Counted from the first letter of the stretch, positions 1 to 9,663 are shown. The stretch is 64,000 nt of DNA from Legionellaceae bacterium (GCA_020831865.1 JAFIFT010000015.1:81401-145400); one strand, 5' to 3'. Made by a program: numbers and translations. The notes: generated by a model from the letters alone, not told the origin.

Positions 1-200
1 CTTTTGGGACTGGTCGCTTGTCAGAAGCTGAAATCATTCGCCTCATTGAAGCCAATTTCGATTTGAGTCCACAGGGCATTATTGATGAACATCAGCTACT
101 GCGCCCTCTGTATCGCGCCACTGCCGTTTATGGGCATTATGGCCGTAATGAGTTTCCCTGGGAAAGACTGGATAAAGTCGAGCAACTGCGCCAGTTTTAA
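1..200 (+). CDS. metK: S-adenosylmethionine synthetase, C-terminal end (partial)
   Basis: This is the 3' end of a gene that begins before the window; the open frame runs from position 3 (F-G-T-G-R-L-S) to a TAA at 198-200. The end of the protein matches the C-terminus of MetK: a GTG-R/K-LSE turn, the D-LRP/SP-x-GII segment, L-RP-x-Y, and the A-x-YGHxGR motif followed by FPWE and a short D/E-x-LR tail. MetK makes S-adenosylmethionine from methionine and ATP in the cytosol. It lies 16 bases upstream of ahcY in the same direction, so the two probably form a SAM-cycle operon with the deaminase that follows. Confidence 0.9.
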   Translation, partial: FGTGRLSEAEIIRLIEANFDLSPQGIIDEHQLLRPLYRATAVYGHYGRNEFPWERLDKVEQLRQF

Positions 201-216
201 TATTTTGGAGTCAACT

Positions 217-1542
217 ATGCCACGCTTGGACGATAAAAAATTGATGACCTCTGCTCAGCAGGATTTTAAAGTAGCCGATCTTTCCCTGGCTGCCTGGGGA
301 CGAGCGGAAATTTCGATTGCGGAAAATGAAATGCCCGGATTGATGGCGCTGCGCCAGGAATATGCGCAGAGCCAACCTCTGAAGGGAGCGCGGATTGCCG
401 GTTGCCTGCATATGACGATTCAAACCGCGGTGCTGATCGAAACACTGCTGGCACTGGGTGCCGAGGTGCGCTGGTCTTCCTGTAATATCTATTCCACCCA
501 AGATCAAGCTGCCGCTGCCATGGCGTTGGCCGGGGTGCCAGTGTTTGCCTGGAAAGGAGAAACGGAAGCTGAGTATTGGTGGTGTATTGAACAGACCTTG
601 CAAGGTCCCAATCACTGGCGACCCAATATGTTGCTCGATGACGGGGGGGATTTAACCCAGCTGATTCACGACCAATATCCACAGATGATGGAACATATTC
701 TGGGCGTCTCGGAAGAAACGACTACCGGTGTGGCCCGTCTTTATGAAATGGCGCGCAAGGGCAGTCTGAAGATGCCGGTATTCAATGTCAACGATTCAGT
801 CACCAAATCCAAATTTGATAATTTATACGGTTGTCGGGAGTCTTTGCTGGATGGCTTGAAGCGCGCGACCGATGTGATGATTGCCGGTAAGATAGCTCTG
901 ATTTTGGGCTATGGTGATGTGGGCAAGGGCTGTGCTCAGGCTCTGGCGGCTCAGGGCGCAACCGTGTGGATCACTGAAATTGACCCCATTTGCGCCATGC
1001 AGGCGGCCATGGAGGGGTATCGGGTCGTGTGCCTGGATGACGTGGCTGAGCAGGTTGATATTATTGTGACCGCGACCGGTAACTGTGATGTTGTAACGCA
1101 TGCGCACCTGCAACGTCTGAAACATCAGGCTATTGTCTGTAATATTGGCCATTTTGATTCGGAAATTGATGTGGCAAGTTTGCGGCAATATGAGTGGATT
1201 AATGTCAAGCCACAGGTCGATCAGGTGGTGTTTCCTGATGGCAAACGGATCACTCTCTTGGCGGAGGGTCGGTTGGTCAATCTGGGGTGTGCTACAGGTC
1301 ACCCCAGTTTTGTGATGTCGATGTCCTTTACCAATCAGGTGATTGCGCAAATTGAGTTGTTTCATCACCATGCGCAGTATGGTCATCAGGTTTATGTTTT
1401 ACCCAAGGCCTTAGATGAAAAAGTCGCCCGCCTGCATCTGCAAAAAATCGGTGCAAAGCTAACGACCCTGAGTGCCAAACAAGCCGCCTATCTTAATGTG
1501 CCGGTAGAAGGGCCCTACAAATCTGATGTCTATCGCTATTGA
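217..1542 (+). CDS. ahcY: Adenosylhomocysteinase (SAH hydrolase)
   Basis: This enzyme hydrolyses S-adenosylhomocysteine to adenosine and homocysteine, completing the methylation cycle begun by MetK. The ATG at 217 was chosen because a TTGGAG ribosome site lies 6 bases upstream and the protein then has 441 residues, normal for the short bacterial form. An in-frame extension back to position 82 overlaps metK and is rejected. Family signatures visible are [11 protein letters not shown] near residue 63, the SCNIYSTQD substrate segment, the [13 protein letters not shown] block, the NAD-binding GYGDVGKG at residues 231-238, and a C-terminal KSDVYRY that matches the usual K-x-D-x-YRY ending. The next gene removes adenosine, which pulls the reversible reaction toward hydrolysis. 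Confidence 0.95.
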   Translation: MPRLDDKKLMTSAQQDFKVADLSLAAWGRAEISIAENEMPGLMALRQEYAQSQPLKGARIAGCLHMTIQTAVLIETLLALGAEVRWSSCNIYSTQDQAAAAMALAGVPVFAWKGETEAEYWWCIEQTLQGPNHWRPNMLLDDGGDLTQLIHDQYPQMMEHILGVSEETTTGVARLYEMARKGSLKMPVFNVNDSVTKSKFDNLYGCRESLLDGLKRATDVMIAGKIALILGYGDVGKGCAQALAAQGATVWITEIDPICAMQAAMEGYRVVCLDDVAEQVDIIVTATGNCDVVTHAHLQRLKHQAIVCNIGHFDSEIDVASLRQYEWINVKPQVDQVVFPDGKRITLLAEGRLVNLGCATGHPSFVMSMSFTNQVIAQIELFHHHAQYGHQVYVLPKALDEKVARLHLQKIGAKLTTLSAKQAAYLNVPVEGPYKSDVYRY

Positions 1543-1586
1543 TGGCTGTCAGTGCATGCGTTTGGGTTTGATAAGAGAGAAGACGA

Positions 1587-2579
1587 ATGGTTCTTAAAAA
1601 AGTAGAGTTGCATGTGCATCTTGAAGGTACGATTGCCCCGAAATTGGCTCGTACATTGGCGCAACGTAATCAAATGGTGCTTCCTGCAGACTTGATTGCT
1701 GCGGATGGCTCCCGATATTTATCGAATGATTTTTTGCATTTTTTACAAGTCTACGATAGCTTGGCCGCTTTGATTAAACATCCGCAGGACTACTATGATG
1801 TCACCTACGATTATTTGAAACGCAATGCGGCGGAGGGGGCAATCTACATTGAAATGATGTATTCGCCCGATCACGCCGAGATGGGCAGCGGCATTGCCTC
1901 TATTGAGCATTTACAGGCTATTCAGCAGGCGATTGACGATGCCGAGGAGCGCCACGCTATTATGGGGCGGATTATCGTGACGGCAGTACGCCATTTTGGC
2001 GCTGAATCTGCCGAAAAAGTAGCCAAGGCAGTGTCTAAACATACGGTTCCTGCTGTGGTTGGTTTCGGTTTGGGAGGTGATGAAGCGGCTTATCCTCCCC
2101 ATTTATTTACTAAAGCCTATGCCATGGCTGCGGATGCAGGACTGGCATGTACGGTTCATGCTGGCGAGTTTGCTGGTCCGGAGGGCATGGAAGAGGCTAT
2201 GGACTGTTTGCCTATTCAACGGATTGGTCATGGGGTACGGGGAATCGAATCCACGGATACCTTATTGCGCGTCCGCGATTTAGGTATTGCGCTTGAAGTC
2301 TGTCCTTCCAGTAATGTCTTTCTTGGTTTATATCCCGAATTAGCGGCGCATCCTTTGCCGCAATTGCTGGATCTTGGCCTGCAAATCAGCATTAACTCCG
2401 ATGATCCTCCTTTTATGGATACCAGCCTGGCTGCGGAATATCAGCGGGTACAACAGCAATTTGCCTTTACTGATGCCCAGATGAATGAGATTAGCGCCAT
2501 GGCTATAGACGCGGCCTTTATTGATCCGCAAGCTAAGGCTAACTTGCGTCAGACATTATTTGCAGAGGAAGAGCTCTGA
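1587..2579 (+). CDS. add: Adenosine/adenine deaminase
   Basis: This is a metal-dependent purine deaminase of the amidohydrolase superfamily, 330 aa. Visible catalytic residues are the metal ligands H9 and H11 in HVHLEG, H191 and E194 in HAGEF, H215 in RIGHGV, and the D272-D273 pair in NSDDP. The ATG at 1587 follows a purine-rich AGAGAGAAGA stretch. It sits 44 bases after ahcY, whose product adenosine is the expected substrate, so the pair clears both products of SAH turnover. The NSDDPPF wording resembles adenine-deaminase-like members as much as classical Add (usually NTDDP), so adenine cannot be excluded as substrate. The gene symbol is assigned by family, not by proof of substrate. Confidence 0.85.
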   Translation: MVLKKVELHVHLEGTIAPKLARTLAQRNQMVLPADLIAADGSRYLSNDFLHFLQVYDSLAALIKHPQDYYDVTYDYLKRNAAEGAIYIEMMYSPDHAEMGSGIASIEHLQAIQQAIDDAEERHAIMGRIIVTAVRHFGAESAEKVAKAVSKHTVPAVVGFGLGGDEAAYPPHLFTKAYAMAADAGLACTVHAGEFAGPEGMEEAMDCLPIQRIGHGVRGIESTDTLLRVRDLGIALEVCPSSNVFLGLYPELAAHPLPQLLDLGLQISINSDDPPFMDTSLAAEYQRVQQQFAFTDAQMNEISAMAIDAAFIDPQAKANLRQTLFAEEEL

Positions 2580-2789
2580 ATCTGCTTTGGCGCTATTCAG
2601 CAATCTAGGTAGTGATGGGGAAAAATAGAGCAAAATTAGAGTTTTCTTAAGATTTCCTTAAGCTTCACCTCGTAAAATAAGTAGCGAATCATTTTTGTGA
2701 ATGATAATTGGGCGATATGGCTTCATCTAGAGCACCATGGAAGCGTTCATGGATTTTAAAGGTGGCAGTCATTAAATGGAGAAAGTATT

Positions 2790-2984
2790 ATGTTAATTTT
2801 AACCCGCCGTATTGGTGAAACGTTGATTATTGGTGATGATGTCAACATTACCGTGTTAGGCGTAAAGGGTAATCAGGTCCGTCTGGGGATTAATGCTCCT
2901 AAAGACGTATCAGTGCATCGTGAAGAAATTTATCTGCGTATACAGCAAGAGAAAGAATCTGAAGGTAATGACGGTAATAGCTAA
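2790..2984 (+). CDS. csrA: Carbon storage regulator CsrA (RNA-binding)
   Basis: This 64-residue protein has the full CsrA fold sequence: [10 protein letters not shown] at the start, the I-T-V-L-G-V core strands, the VRLGI(N)AP segment, and V-HREEIY, which carries the conserved RNA-contacting arginine. Known homologues bind GGA motifs in mRNA leaders as dimers and control the switch between growth phases; in Legionella they repress transmission traits. The ATG at 2790 has a GGAGAAAG ribosome site. A 210-base gap separates it from the deaminase, so it probably has its own promoter, and a strong terminator follows. Legionellae often carry several csrA copies, so I cannot say whether this is the main one. 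Confidence 0.95.
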   Translation: MLILTRRIGETLIIGDDVNITVLGVKGNQVRLGINAPKDVSVHREEIYLRIQQEKESEGNDGNS

Positions 2985-3036
2985 GCTATTGTGATCCTAC
3001 GGTCTTCCTGACCAAGAATTCCTCGCAGTCATCCTG

Positions 3037-3065
3037 ACCCGAACCGCAGTGGTTCGGGTTTTTTT
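3037..3065 (+). terminator. Rho-independent terminator after csrA
   Basis: A nine-pair GC-rich stem (ACCCGAACC / GGTTCGGGT) closes a five-base loop GCAGT and runs into seven consecutive T on the plus strand. It lies 52 bases after the csrA stop codon and ends that transcript. Confidence 0.9.
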
Positions 3066-3277
3066 ATGGTATGTTGCAAACGTGTCAGTCTTTGAGTTAT
3101 ACCATCCTGGTTAGGTGATCCCCCATGTGCAAATCCCATTCTTTATACGACCATATTGGTCTTGTTGCCGACATTGAATTATCCGGCGCCATTGCCATTC
3201 CATGACGATACAACCTAAGGTTTACTTAATCTTTAATTGATAAAATAAACGCCAAATTAAGTCATCGAGATTCTATT

Positions 3278-4708
3278 GTGAAAAATACATTCATTTATCT
3301 TTTTTTAGTTGATTTATGCAGAATATATCAGGCTGAAGGGCACGCTTATGCAGATTACGAAAAAAAAGAGCCCGGATATGGCAACGCAATGCTAAATGCT
3401 TATCTGAATGTATTTGGCAAATCGGAAGCGCCTGGAAAAATGAGTCATTGTCTATTAAAAGACATTCATAGAGCAGCAATGGAATGGAGCAAAGGATTTG
3501 CCAAATTCGAAATTGGAGAATATAAAAACTCCCATAACAACATTAGCTTATATCCGATGCAACTGAGATTAGGCGAGAAATTGTTGAATAATCCCAGTTA
3601 TAGTGTGACAGAAAAGGGTGTGGTAGAATTTCTCAACCATTGGTTCATTGATACTTCTGAAGACACGCATAGTTTAAGTATCTGTCTAAAAAATCCAATC
3701 TTGCAAATTGGTATTACCAGCGGGTTTGGGGTATTTCACTATCACCCTTCCACTAAAAAATTTTCTTGTATTGAGGCTGTAGCAACGAAGAAATCGAAAT
3801 TAGAACTCACCCTTGATGAGGTGATAGCTAAAATTACTGAGATTCAAAACAAGGGGGTGGTTGAACTTTTTATGGATATTCTAAATCGTTTACCTGAAGA
3901 AAATGTACAAGAGCGTACTACAACCATGCTCTCTAAAGTGTTTGACGAGTTTAATAATGCCATTGAGCTTTGCCAGTCAGATGATGAAAAGATTCGGCTT
4001 ATCATGCGCCAGATCCAGCGGATTGATCAGATTCATCCCTTTGCTGATGGTAATGTCCGTTCCTGTTACATCCTAATGAATAAATTATTTGTGGATCATG
4101 GTCTGGGCTTCTGTTTACCAATGAACCCAAACCGCCTTGATATGTGCTCTGTGGATGAGTTGAGCGCGATGGCAAAAGATGGGTTTTCCCACTTTAAAAA
4201 GGTTATGCAGCATCAATCCGAAACTGAACTGAGTTTAGAGGCTGACGAAGTGTTGCCTATTTTAAAACGCACCCCCTGCAAACCTCAATCAACCGCACCA
4301 TATTTACATCCACACTTAGTTGAACAATTCATGACCCTGCTAGTATCGATTGGCGCATATAAGTCAAAAACCAGCAGTTCAATAGCTGGGCAAGGAATAT
4401 TCAAAGCAGAGTTTTGTCAATATTCAGCGATTAATAAAGCTATTAGAGAGATGAATTATAGCCTTGCGCTGAGAAGAGCTTGTTTCGGTGCGGAAGTCTC
4501 TGTGATTGAAAAAATCCTTGCGATCCACAAAAACGATATCAATTTTGAAGAACAGACGAGCAAAGGGCAGTCGGTATTTGATTTGCTGCAAATCAATACT
4601 CAATTAAACGAGGAACAAAAAGGCATGCTGCATTCGCTTTTAACGTCTGCTTCAAAGCAGGGATGCAGCGACCTCGATGCTAGCCCTTCATCCTTTGAAA
4701 AAACATAG
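3278..4708 (+). CDS. Fic-domain protein with ankyrin-like C-terminus, candidate effector
   Basis: The 476-residue protein has a Fic motif HPFADGNVR at residues 253-261 in a helical context. The canonical form is HxFx(D/E)GNGRxxR; here the second Gly of GNG is Val and the final Arg is missing. The catalytic His is present, so transfer of AMP or another nucleotide group to a target protein is possible but the phosphate-binding loop is altered. The last 100 residues (around LALRRACFGAEVS to KGQSVFDLLQ) resemble degenerate ankyrin repeats. Fic proteins with ankyrin repeats, such as AnkX, are known Dot/Icm effectors of Legionella, and a host-directed role is inferred here. No signal peptide is seen. 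The frame opens at a GTG (3278); the upstream region is AT-rich. Base composition looks more AT-rich than in the neighbours. Confidence 0.7.
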   Translation: MKNTFIYLFLVDLCRIYQAEGHAYADYEKKEPGYGNAMLNAYLNVFGKSEAPGKMSHCLLKDIHRAAMEWSKGFAKFEIGEYKNSHNNISLYPMQLRLGEKLLNNPSYSVTEKGVVEFLNHWFIDTSEDTHSLSICLKNPILQIGITSGFGVFHYHPSTKKFSCIEAVATKKSKLELTLDEVIAKITEIQNKGVVELFMDILNRLPEENVQERTTTMLSKVFDEFNNAIELCQSDDEKIRLIMRQIQRIDQIHPFADGNVRSCYILMNKLFVDHGLGFCLPMNPNRLDMCSVDELSAMAKDGFSHFKKVMQHQSETELSLEADEVLPILKRTPCKPQSTAPYLHPHLVEQFMTLLVSIGAYKSKTSSSIAGQGIFKAEFCQYSAINKAIREMNYSLALRRACFGAEVSVIEKILAIHKNDINFEEQTSKGQSVFDLLQINTQLNEEQKGMLHSLLTSASKQGCSDLDASPSSFEKT

Positions 4709-4712
4709 TGCG

Positions 4713-6320
4713 TTACGCAGTTGCCAGATAGTCTGTTCCAAACTGATCCAGATAATCCTTATAATTCCCGAGATAATTTTGAGCGCCATACCGCTCGGTT
4801 AAGACCAGAACCCGGCTCGAGATGCTGTCGATAAAATGACGATTATGGCTCACGAATAACACTGTTCCGGAAAAATGTTGCAAGGACTCAACCAAGGCAT
4901 CAATAGATTCAAGATCAAGATGGTTGGTTGGTTCATCAAGAATCAGGACATTGGGTTTTTCCAAAATTAATTTGGCCATCACTAATCTTGCCGATTCACC
5001 ACCGCTTAACAAGCCAATCTTCTTATCCACGTCTGAGCCACGAAATAAAACCTGGCCCAGTACTTTCCTGATCTCCTGCGATGTCGAGACAACTTGCGCT
5101 TCCATCCACGCCAGTACGGTTTGGGTTGGGTCTAACTGCTGTCGATAATCCTGTGAAAAATATCCCACTTTAACGGTCTCGCTCCATTCAAAACCGCCTT
5201 TATCCGGTTGAAGCTCACACAATAAAATTTTTAATAAGGTCGATTTACCAATACCATTAGGCCCAATAATCGCGCATTTATCCCCGCGATGAATATGAAA
5301 GGTGACCTCGTTTAATAAAATTCGTTCATCAAATCGTTTATGAATATTATCAACGGTAATCACGGATTTACCAGACGGTTTTTGTGCTTGAAAATTAAAG
5401 TACGGTTTAAAAATATTGGAATCTTTTATCTCAACCAATTCGATGCGTTCAATCATTTTTTGACGGGAAGCTGCCTGAGAGGCTTTACTTGCCTTTGCCC
5501 CAAATCGATCCACGAAACTTTGCATTTCGTCAATTTTCTTTTGTTTATTTTTTAATTCACTTTGCTTTAGTATCAGTCTTTCTGCTTTAGCGGCAACAAA
5601 TTGATCATAATCACCAGGGTAATTTTGAATGGTATCGTAATCAATGTCCAGAATATTGGTCGACACGTTGTTTAGAAAACCACGGTCATGAGAGATAAAA
5701 ATGAGCAGCCCGGTAAAGGCCGTTTTTAAGAATTGCTCTAGCCAGGCTATCGATATAATATCCAAGTGGTTGGTTGGCTCATCAAGCAGCATAATCTCTG
5801 GTTTTTGATACAACACTTGTGCCAGCAAAACACGCAGTTTATAACCGCCAGACAAAGCGCTTAAGGGGCCATGATGAAATTTTTCAGCGATGCCTAAGCC
5901 AAGTAGTAAATTTTTAGCGGCAGACTCTGCCTCATAACCGCCTTGTTGCATGATGTGCTCTTCAAGCTCACTCACGCGATAGCCATCGGCTTCGCTAAAG
6001 TCATCACTGGCGTAGATCTTATCCTTTTCGATCAGCGCCTCCCACAAGCTCGCATTTCCTTGAATGACGACATCCACAAGTGAATCGTTTTCATAGCGAA
6101 AATGATCTTGCTTTAATATCCCAATCTGCAGATTCTTGGCCTTTTCAACGCTGCCAGTGGTTGGGGATTCTTCCCCGGCTAAAATTTTTAAAAACGTCGA
6201 TTTTCCTGTCCCGTTTGCCCCAACTATGCCGTAGCGTTTGGTCGGTAACAGGATCAAATCAACATTCTGAAACAGCGATTTTTTTCCAAAATCCATACCA
6301 ATATTTCTGACATCTAACAT
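4713..6320 (-). CDS. ybiT: ABC-F family ATPase, YbiT type
   Basis: This is a soluble tandem ATPase with no membrane segments. The first nucleotide-binding domain has Walker A GANGTGKST, signature LSGGYKLRVLLAQ and Walker B LLDEPTNHLD. The second has GPNGIGKST, LSGGESARLVMAK and LILDEPTNHLD. The ABC-F linker with its charged helices lies between them. The start is taken as the ATG at 6320 (MLDVRN), because GAGGTG stands 6 bases upstream and E. coli YbiT begins at the same place; the GTG at 6329 lacks such a site. ABC-F proteins act on the ribosome, relieving stalls. It ends 4 bases from the stop of the convergent Fic gene. Confidence 0.9.
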   Translation of the reverse strand: MLDVRNIGMDFGKKSLFQNVDLILLPTKRYGIVGANGTGKSTFLKILAGEESPTTGSVEKAKNLQIGILKQDHFRYENDSLVDVVIQGNASLWEALIEKDKIYASDDFSEADGYRVSELEEHIMQQGGYEAESAAKNLLLGLGIAEKFHHGPLSALSGGYKLRVLLAQVLYQKPEIMLLDEPTNHLDIISIAWLEQFLKTAFTGLLIFISHDRGFLNNVSTNILDIDYDTIQNYPGDYDQFVAAKAERLILKQSELKNKQKKIDEMQSFVDRFGAKASKASQAASRQKMIERIELVEIKDSNIFKPYFNFQAQKPSGKSVITVDNIHKRFDERILLNEVTFHIHRGDKCAIIGPNGIGKSTLLKILLCELQPDKGGFEWSETVKVGYFSQDYRQQLDPTQTVLAWMEAQVVSTSQEIRKVLGQVLFRGSDVDKKIGLLSGGESARLVMAKLILEKPNVLILDEPTNHLDLESIDALVESLQHFSGTVLFVSHNRHFIDSISSRVLVLTERYGAQNYLGNYKDYLDQFGTDYLATA

Positions 6321-6343
6321 GTGAAACACCTCAATCCAGACAT

Positions 6344-6559
6344 TTAACTCCCTTCTAGGATGGTAACTTGTACAGCATATGCACCCCGTTCACCCTCAAC
6401 TACACTATAGCGAACGCGTTGCCCTTTGATTAATTCTTTGTACCCTTCGCTCTGCACTTCAGAAAAATGCACAAACACCTCTTGGTCTTCTGCGGTGGCA
6501 GGGGTAATGAAACCATACCCCTTGATTTTATTGAAACGTTTTACGGTACCTGTTTGCAT
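6344..6559 (-). CDS. Cold-shock-domain protein (CspA family)
   Basis: This is a 71-residue single cold-shock domain that binds single-stranded RNA and DNA. RNP1 (KGYGFI) and RNP2 (VFVHF) are both intact. The start at MQTGTVKRFN (6559) is chosen because AAGGAA lies just upstream and CSD proteins begin there; an upstream in-frame ATG (6604) would add 15 unrelated residues overlapping the helicase gene. It lies immediately after the dbpA gene and before the ybiT gene on the same strand, so three RNA/ribosome-related genes may be co-transcribed. Confidence 0.9.
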   Translation of the reverse strand: MQTGTVKRFNKIKGYGFITPATAEDQEVFVHFSEVQSEGYKELIKGQRVRYSVVEGERGAYAVQVTILEGS

Positions 6560-6584
6560 GAGGTGTTCCTTTTGGTCTGATAGG

Positions 6585-8006
6585 TTATGACAGTTGCCGA
6601 ACATTGACTTTCCGGCCTTTTAGTTTTCCCTTTTGGAAGTGGGTGTATGCTTTATCAACCTGGTTTCGTCTGATGGCAACATAGGAATACCGTGTGGACA
6701 CATCTATTTTTCCAATGTGATCCCCAGATAAACCCGCATCTTTGGTTAAAGCGCCTAATATATCGCCTGGACGAATTTTTTCTTTTCTGCCAGCAGCGAT
6801 ACACAAGGTGACCATATCCGGTAACGTTACCGATGCGCTGAGCGGGATGAGCTGGTTTGCTTCGCCCCAGGGCAAGGACTCTCCTGTTGCTTGCTCAATC
6901 AGACAAAGCCGCTCGGCATCGGCTGGGGTCGTTAGCGTTAGGGCCAATCCTTTGCAGCCTGCGCGCCCCGTTCGACCGATGCGGTGCAGATGAACCTCTG
7001 GCTGAAAAGCCAGATCATAATTTATGACGGTAGGAAGCTCTTTAATGTCCAACCCGCGTGCGGCCACATCTGTCGCCACTAAAATCGCAATGCTGCGATT
7101 GCCAAATTGAATCATCGCCTGATCGCGCTCAATTTGTTCCATATCTCCATTAAGGGCAATGGCACTGAAGCCGGCATCGCAAAGAAGGCCGGATAAGGAG
7201 AGAGTTTGCTCTTTGGTATTACAAAAAATCAGTGCGGAGGTCGGTTGATGATGACGCAAAAGGGAGATTAATAAGGGGAACTTATTCTTGTGGTGGGGTA
7301 CTTCATAGAAGCATTGCGCAATATCAAGATGAGATGGCGTCTCCTCTATCCTCACCAGCTGTGGATTTTGCATAAATTCACTTGCGAGCTGCTTGATTTG
7401 CGCTGGGTAGGTAGCAGAAAACAATAACGTTTGTCGCTGCCTGGGGCAAAGACGAATCACATTTTTGATGGCATCTGAAAACCCCATATCCAGCATGCGA
7501 TCCGCCTCATCCAGGACCAGCGTTTGCAGGGCATCCAGTGAAAAAGATGCTGTATCCAAATGCTTTTGTATGCGCCCGGGTGTTCCGACAATCATGTGAG
7601 CGCCATGTCTTAGTGAGTCTAACTGCGGACGCATCGGCATGCCGCCGGACAGATTCAGAATTTTAATATTGGGTAAAAGGCGGGCCAAACGCCGCAACGC
7701 CTGGCTGACCTGTTCGGCCAGCTCGCGTGTTGGGCACAGCACGAGTGCCTGGGTGGCATAATGCTCTACACGTAAACGATTTAATACCGCCAAGCCAAAC
7801 GCCGCGGTTTTGCCGCTGCCAGTTTTAGCCTGCGCAATAATATCTGCGCCATCCAGCATCATGGGTAAACTCTCTGCCTGAATCGTTGTCATGTCCAGAT
7901 AATCTAAAGACAAAAGGTTGACTTGCAAGGCTTCTCGCAACGGTAAAGAAGAAAAGGAACGTCTTTCCTGGCGTTCTGACACAGCATGATCATCAAGATT
8001 TTTCAC
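6585..8006 (-). CDS. dbpA: DEAD-box ATP-dependent RNA helicase DbpA
   Basis: The 473-residue protein has the full helicase core: AQAKTGSGKT (Walker A), PTRELAEQ, VGTPGRI, VLDEADRMLDMGF (DEAD), LFSATYP (SAT), and HRIGRTGRAG. The C-terminal domain (IRPGDILGALT, GLSGDHIGKIDV, KLKGRKVNVR) is the DbpA-type RRM-like module, which in E. coli recognises hairpin 92 of 23S rRNA. This points to a role in large ribosomal subunit assembly. The frame begins with GTG at 8006, with only a weak ribosome site. Upstream bases 8040-8100 are very AT-rich and may hold its promoter. Confidence 0.92.
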   Translation of the reverse strand: MKNLDDHAVSERQERRSFSSLPLREALQVNLLSLDYLDMTTIQAESLPMMLDGADIIAQAKTGSGKTAAFGLAVLNRLRVEHYATQALVLCPTRELAEQVSQALRRLARLLPNIKILNLSGGMPMRPQLDSLRHGAHMIVGTPGRIQKHLDTASFSLDALQTLVLDEADRMLDMGFSDAIKNVIRLCPRQRQTLLFSATYPAQIKQLASEFMQNPQLVRIEETPSHLDIAQCFYEVPHHKNKFPLLISLLRHHQPTSALIFCNTKEQTLSLSGLLCDAGFSAIALNGDMEQIERDQAMIQFGNRSIAILVATDVAARGLDIKELPTVINYDLAFQPEVHLHRIGRTGRAGCKGLALTLTTPADAERLCLIEQATGESLPWGEANQLIPLSASVTLPDMVTLCIAAGRKEKIRPGDILGALTKDAGLSGDHIGKIDVSTRYSYVAIRRNQVDKAYTHFQKGKLKGRKVNVRQLS

Positions 8007-8222
8007 GGAGACCCATCATAGAGCTAATAAAATAGGCTATCTTACCATCAGAAAAGCGTATTTATACATTTTATTTAAATTAAATACATTGATAGTCGGC
8101 GTCGATACGATTTGGCGATGTCTCACCATGGCTAAAGTCCCGGAAATGACCAGCCAGAACCTTATTCCCGTTGGTTTCGTTTTCCATTCGCTTCGCGTCA
8201 GACACAATCGAGACCTACACCT

Positions 8223-9083
8223 TCAAATGCCAGATTCAGGGGGAGGGACCAAACGAATGCCATTCGCTTCGATGCAAATCTGACCCTGCTTATACAGTTG
8301 TCCAATTGCGCTTTTGAAACTTTTTTTGCTTGCACCAAAGACATGATTGATATCTGCGGGCAGGCTTTTATCATGCAGCGGTAAAAAACCACCCGCATCC
8401 TTTAATTTATCCAGAATATCTATTGAAAGTTCACGAATATTCTCCTGCCCAACTTTTCGTAAACAAACATCAATTTTTCCATCAGGTCGGACTGTTTTAA
8501 TAAAGGCCTTTATGCGCTGACCATGCTGCAAAATCTGGCAAATATCACCGGCGTAAATTAAACCCCAGTGCATATTATCGATAATAACCTTATGCCCTAA
8601 ATCCGTTTTTTCGGCTATAAAAATATGCACCTCATCGCCGGGATGATAGAGAGCGGGTGATTTTTCTAAAAACCGATCAAGTTTTGAGCTGGCAATGATC
8701 CGATCATTCCTATCCAGGCTGACATACACAAGGTAGGAGCGGTCTTTTTCCATCGGACGTCTTTGTTCCGACCTGGGAACGAAGAGATCCTTGTCTAAGC
8801 CCCAGTCCAGAAAGGCACCAACATGGTTCACATCAACCACTTTCAAAAAAGCAACGCGATTGACCTGGGCACGAGGGCGTAGGGTGGTCGCAATAATTTT
8901 ATTTTCCGAATCAAAATAAATAAAAACGTGAACTTCATCATGAACCTGTGTTGCTTGGGGGACGTATTTATTAGGCAATAAAATGTCTCCCCATTCCTGG
9001 CCATCTAAATAGAGTCCGAAGGAAACCTCTTTGATGACCTTTAAGGTGTTGTATTGTCCTATTTTTATCATGGAATTACTCAT
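8223..9083 (-). CDS. S1 RNA-binding protein, CvfB/YitL family
   Basis: The 286-residue protein matches the CvfB family layout: N-terminal S1-like barrels (IKIGQYNTLKVI, DGQEWGDILLPNKYVP), an S1 segment with HVGAFLDWGLDKDLFVP, a third barrel, and a C-terminal winged-helix part (DKLKDAGGFLPLHDKS to IGQLYKQGQI). In Staphylococcus CvfB binds RNA and affects virulence gene expression; the function in gammaproteobacteria is not established. The ATG at 9083 overlaps the stop of the upstream gene by 8 bases; a second ATG at 9071 (MIKIGQ) follows GATGAG and is an equally plausible start. Translational coupling to the upstream gene is likely. Confidence 0.85.
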   Translation of the reverse strand: MSNSMIKIGQYNTLKVIKEVSFGLYLDGQEWGDILLPNKYVPQATQVHDEVHVFIYFDSENKIIATTLRPRAQVNRVAFLKVVDVNHVGAFLDWGLDKDLFVPRSEQRRPMEKDRSYLVYVSLDRNDRIIASSKLDRFLEKSPALYHPGDEVHIFIAEKTDLGHKVIIDNMHWGLIYAGDICQILQHGQRIKAFIKTVRPDGKIDVCLRKVGQENIRELSIDILDKLKDAGGFLPLHDKSLPADINHVFGASKKSFKSAIGQLYKQGQICIEANGIRLVPPPESGI

Positions 9084-9630
9084 CTCGTACTTGCATCAGC
9101 TGTTGAATTTTGTCCAAACCCAGTTGATGCATTAATTGGATATTTTTTGCAGGAATACTTTCCGTATCGCCATAAAATGCAATCGCCTTATCAAGACTCG
9201 ATTCACGTAAAATATGAACCATAGGATAGGGACTACGATTGGTATAATTTGATACATCTTCATTGCTTACATCGGCAAAAACATAGTCGGGATGAAAGGT
9301 GGCCAGTTGGTAAATGCCGTCATAAGACTCCATAGACAGCAAGTTTTCGGCCATTCCGACATAATCGAGGTATTCGGAAAAATCGGCGAACAGATAGGGG
9401 AAGATTAATAGGGTGGTTTCTTCATGGATATCCTCATCAAGGTGGTAGATCGCGCGCATGAGCTCTTCTAAAGCCTCTTCCAGGCTTTCAGCAGCGGAAA
9501 CCTTTATCCCCAGCCGGTTTTCTGTCAAGACATGACTGGCAAAAGGACAAATATGCAACTTCACAATAAATGAGCGCACCCAGTGCAATACCTGTGCCTT
9601 GATCTTCTCAGCATCTTTATGCGTTTGAAT
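9076..9630 (-). CDS. DUF1415 family protein, probable AUU start
   Basis: The conserved part covers about 184 residues and carries the family marks W-V-R-x-F-I-V-x-L-x-I-CPFA near the start, the LLIFPY segment, ATFHPDY, and NYTNRSPYPM-HILRE. Function is not established in any organism I know. The open frame extends upstream to an ATG at 9822, but the first 64 residues look non-coding and would make the protein far longer than the family. AAAAAGGA (9646-9639) stands 8 bases before an in-frame ATT at 9630, and no ATG, GTG or TTG exists nearby. I therefore propose initiation at AUU, as in infC. A possible promoter lies within the rejected extension. Confidence 0.7.
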   Translation of the reverse strand: MQTHKDAEKIKAQVLHWVRSFIVKLHICPFASHVLTENRLGIKVSAAESLEEALEELMRAIYHLDEDIHEETTLLIFPYLFADFSEYLDYVGMAENLLSMESYDGIYQLATFHPDYVFADVSNEDVSNYTNRSPYPMVHILRESSLDKAIAFYGDTESIPAKNIQLMHQLGLDKIQQLMQVRDE

Positions 9631-9663
9631 AAGTAATGTCCTTTTTGAAGTCAGTATTGCCCA

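Noticed and set aside
82..216. N-terminal extension of the adenosylhomocysteinase frame
   Set aside because: It overlaps the metK coding region in another frame, and ATG 217 has a good ribosome site and gives the family length.
3124..3207. A 27-codon frame starting ATG-TGC-AAA between csrA and the Fic gene
   Set aside because: Ends at TGA 3205 with no ribosome site and no recognisable peptide; too short to support.
8089..8283. Plus-strand 64-codon frame upstream of dbpA
   Set aside because: Overlaps the end of the cvfB-like gene in antisense and has no protein-like features.
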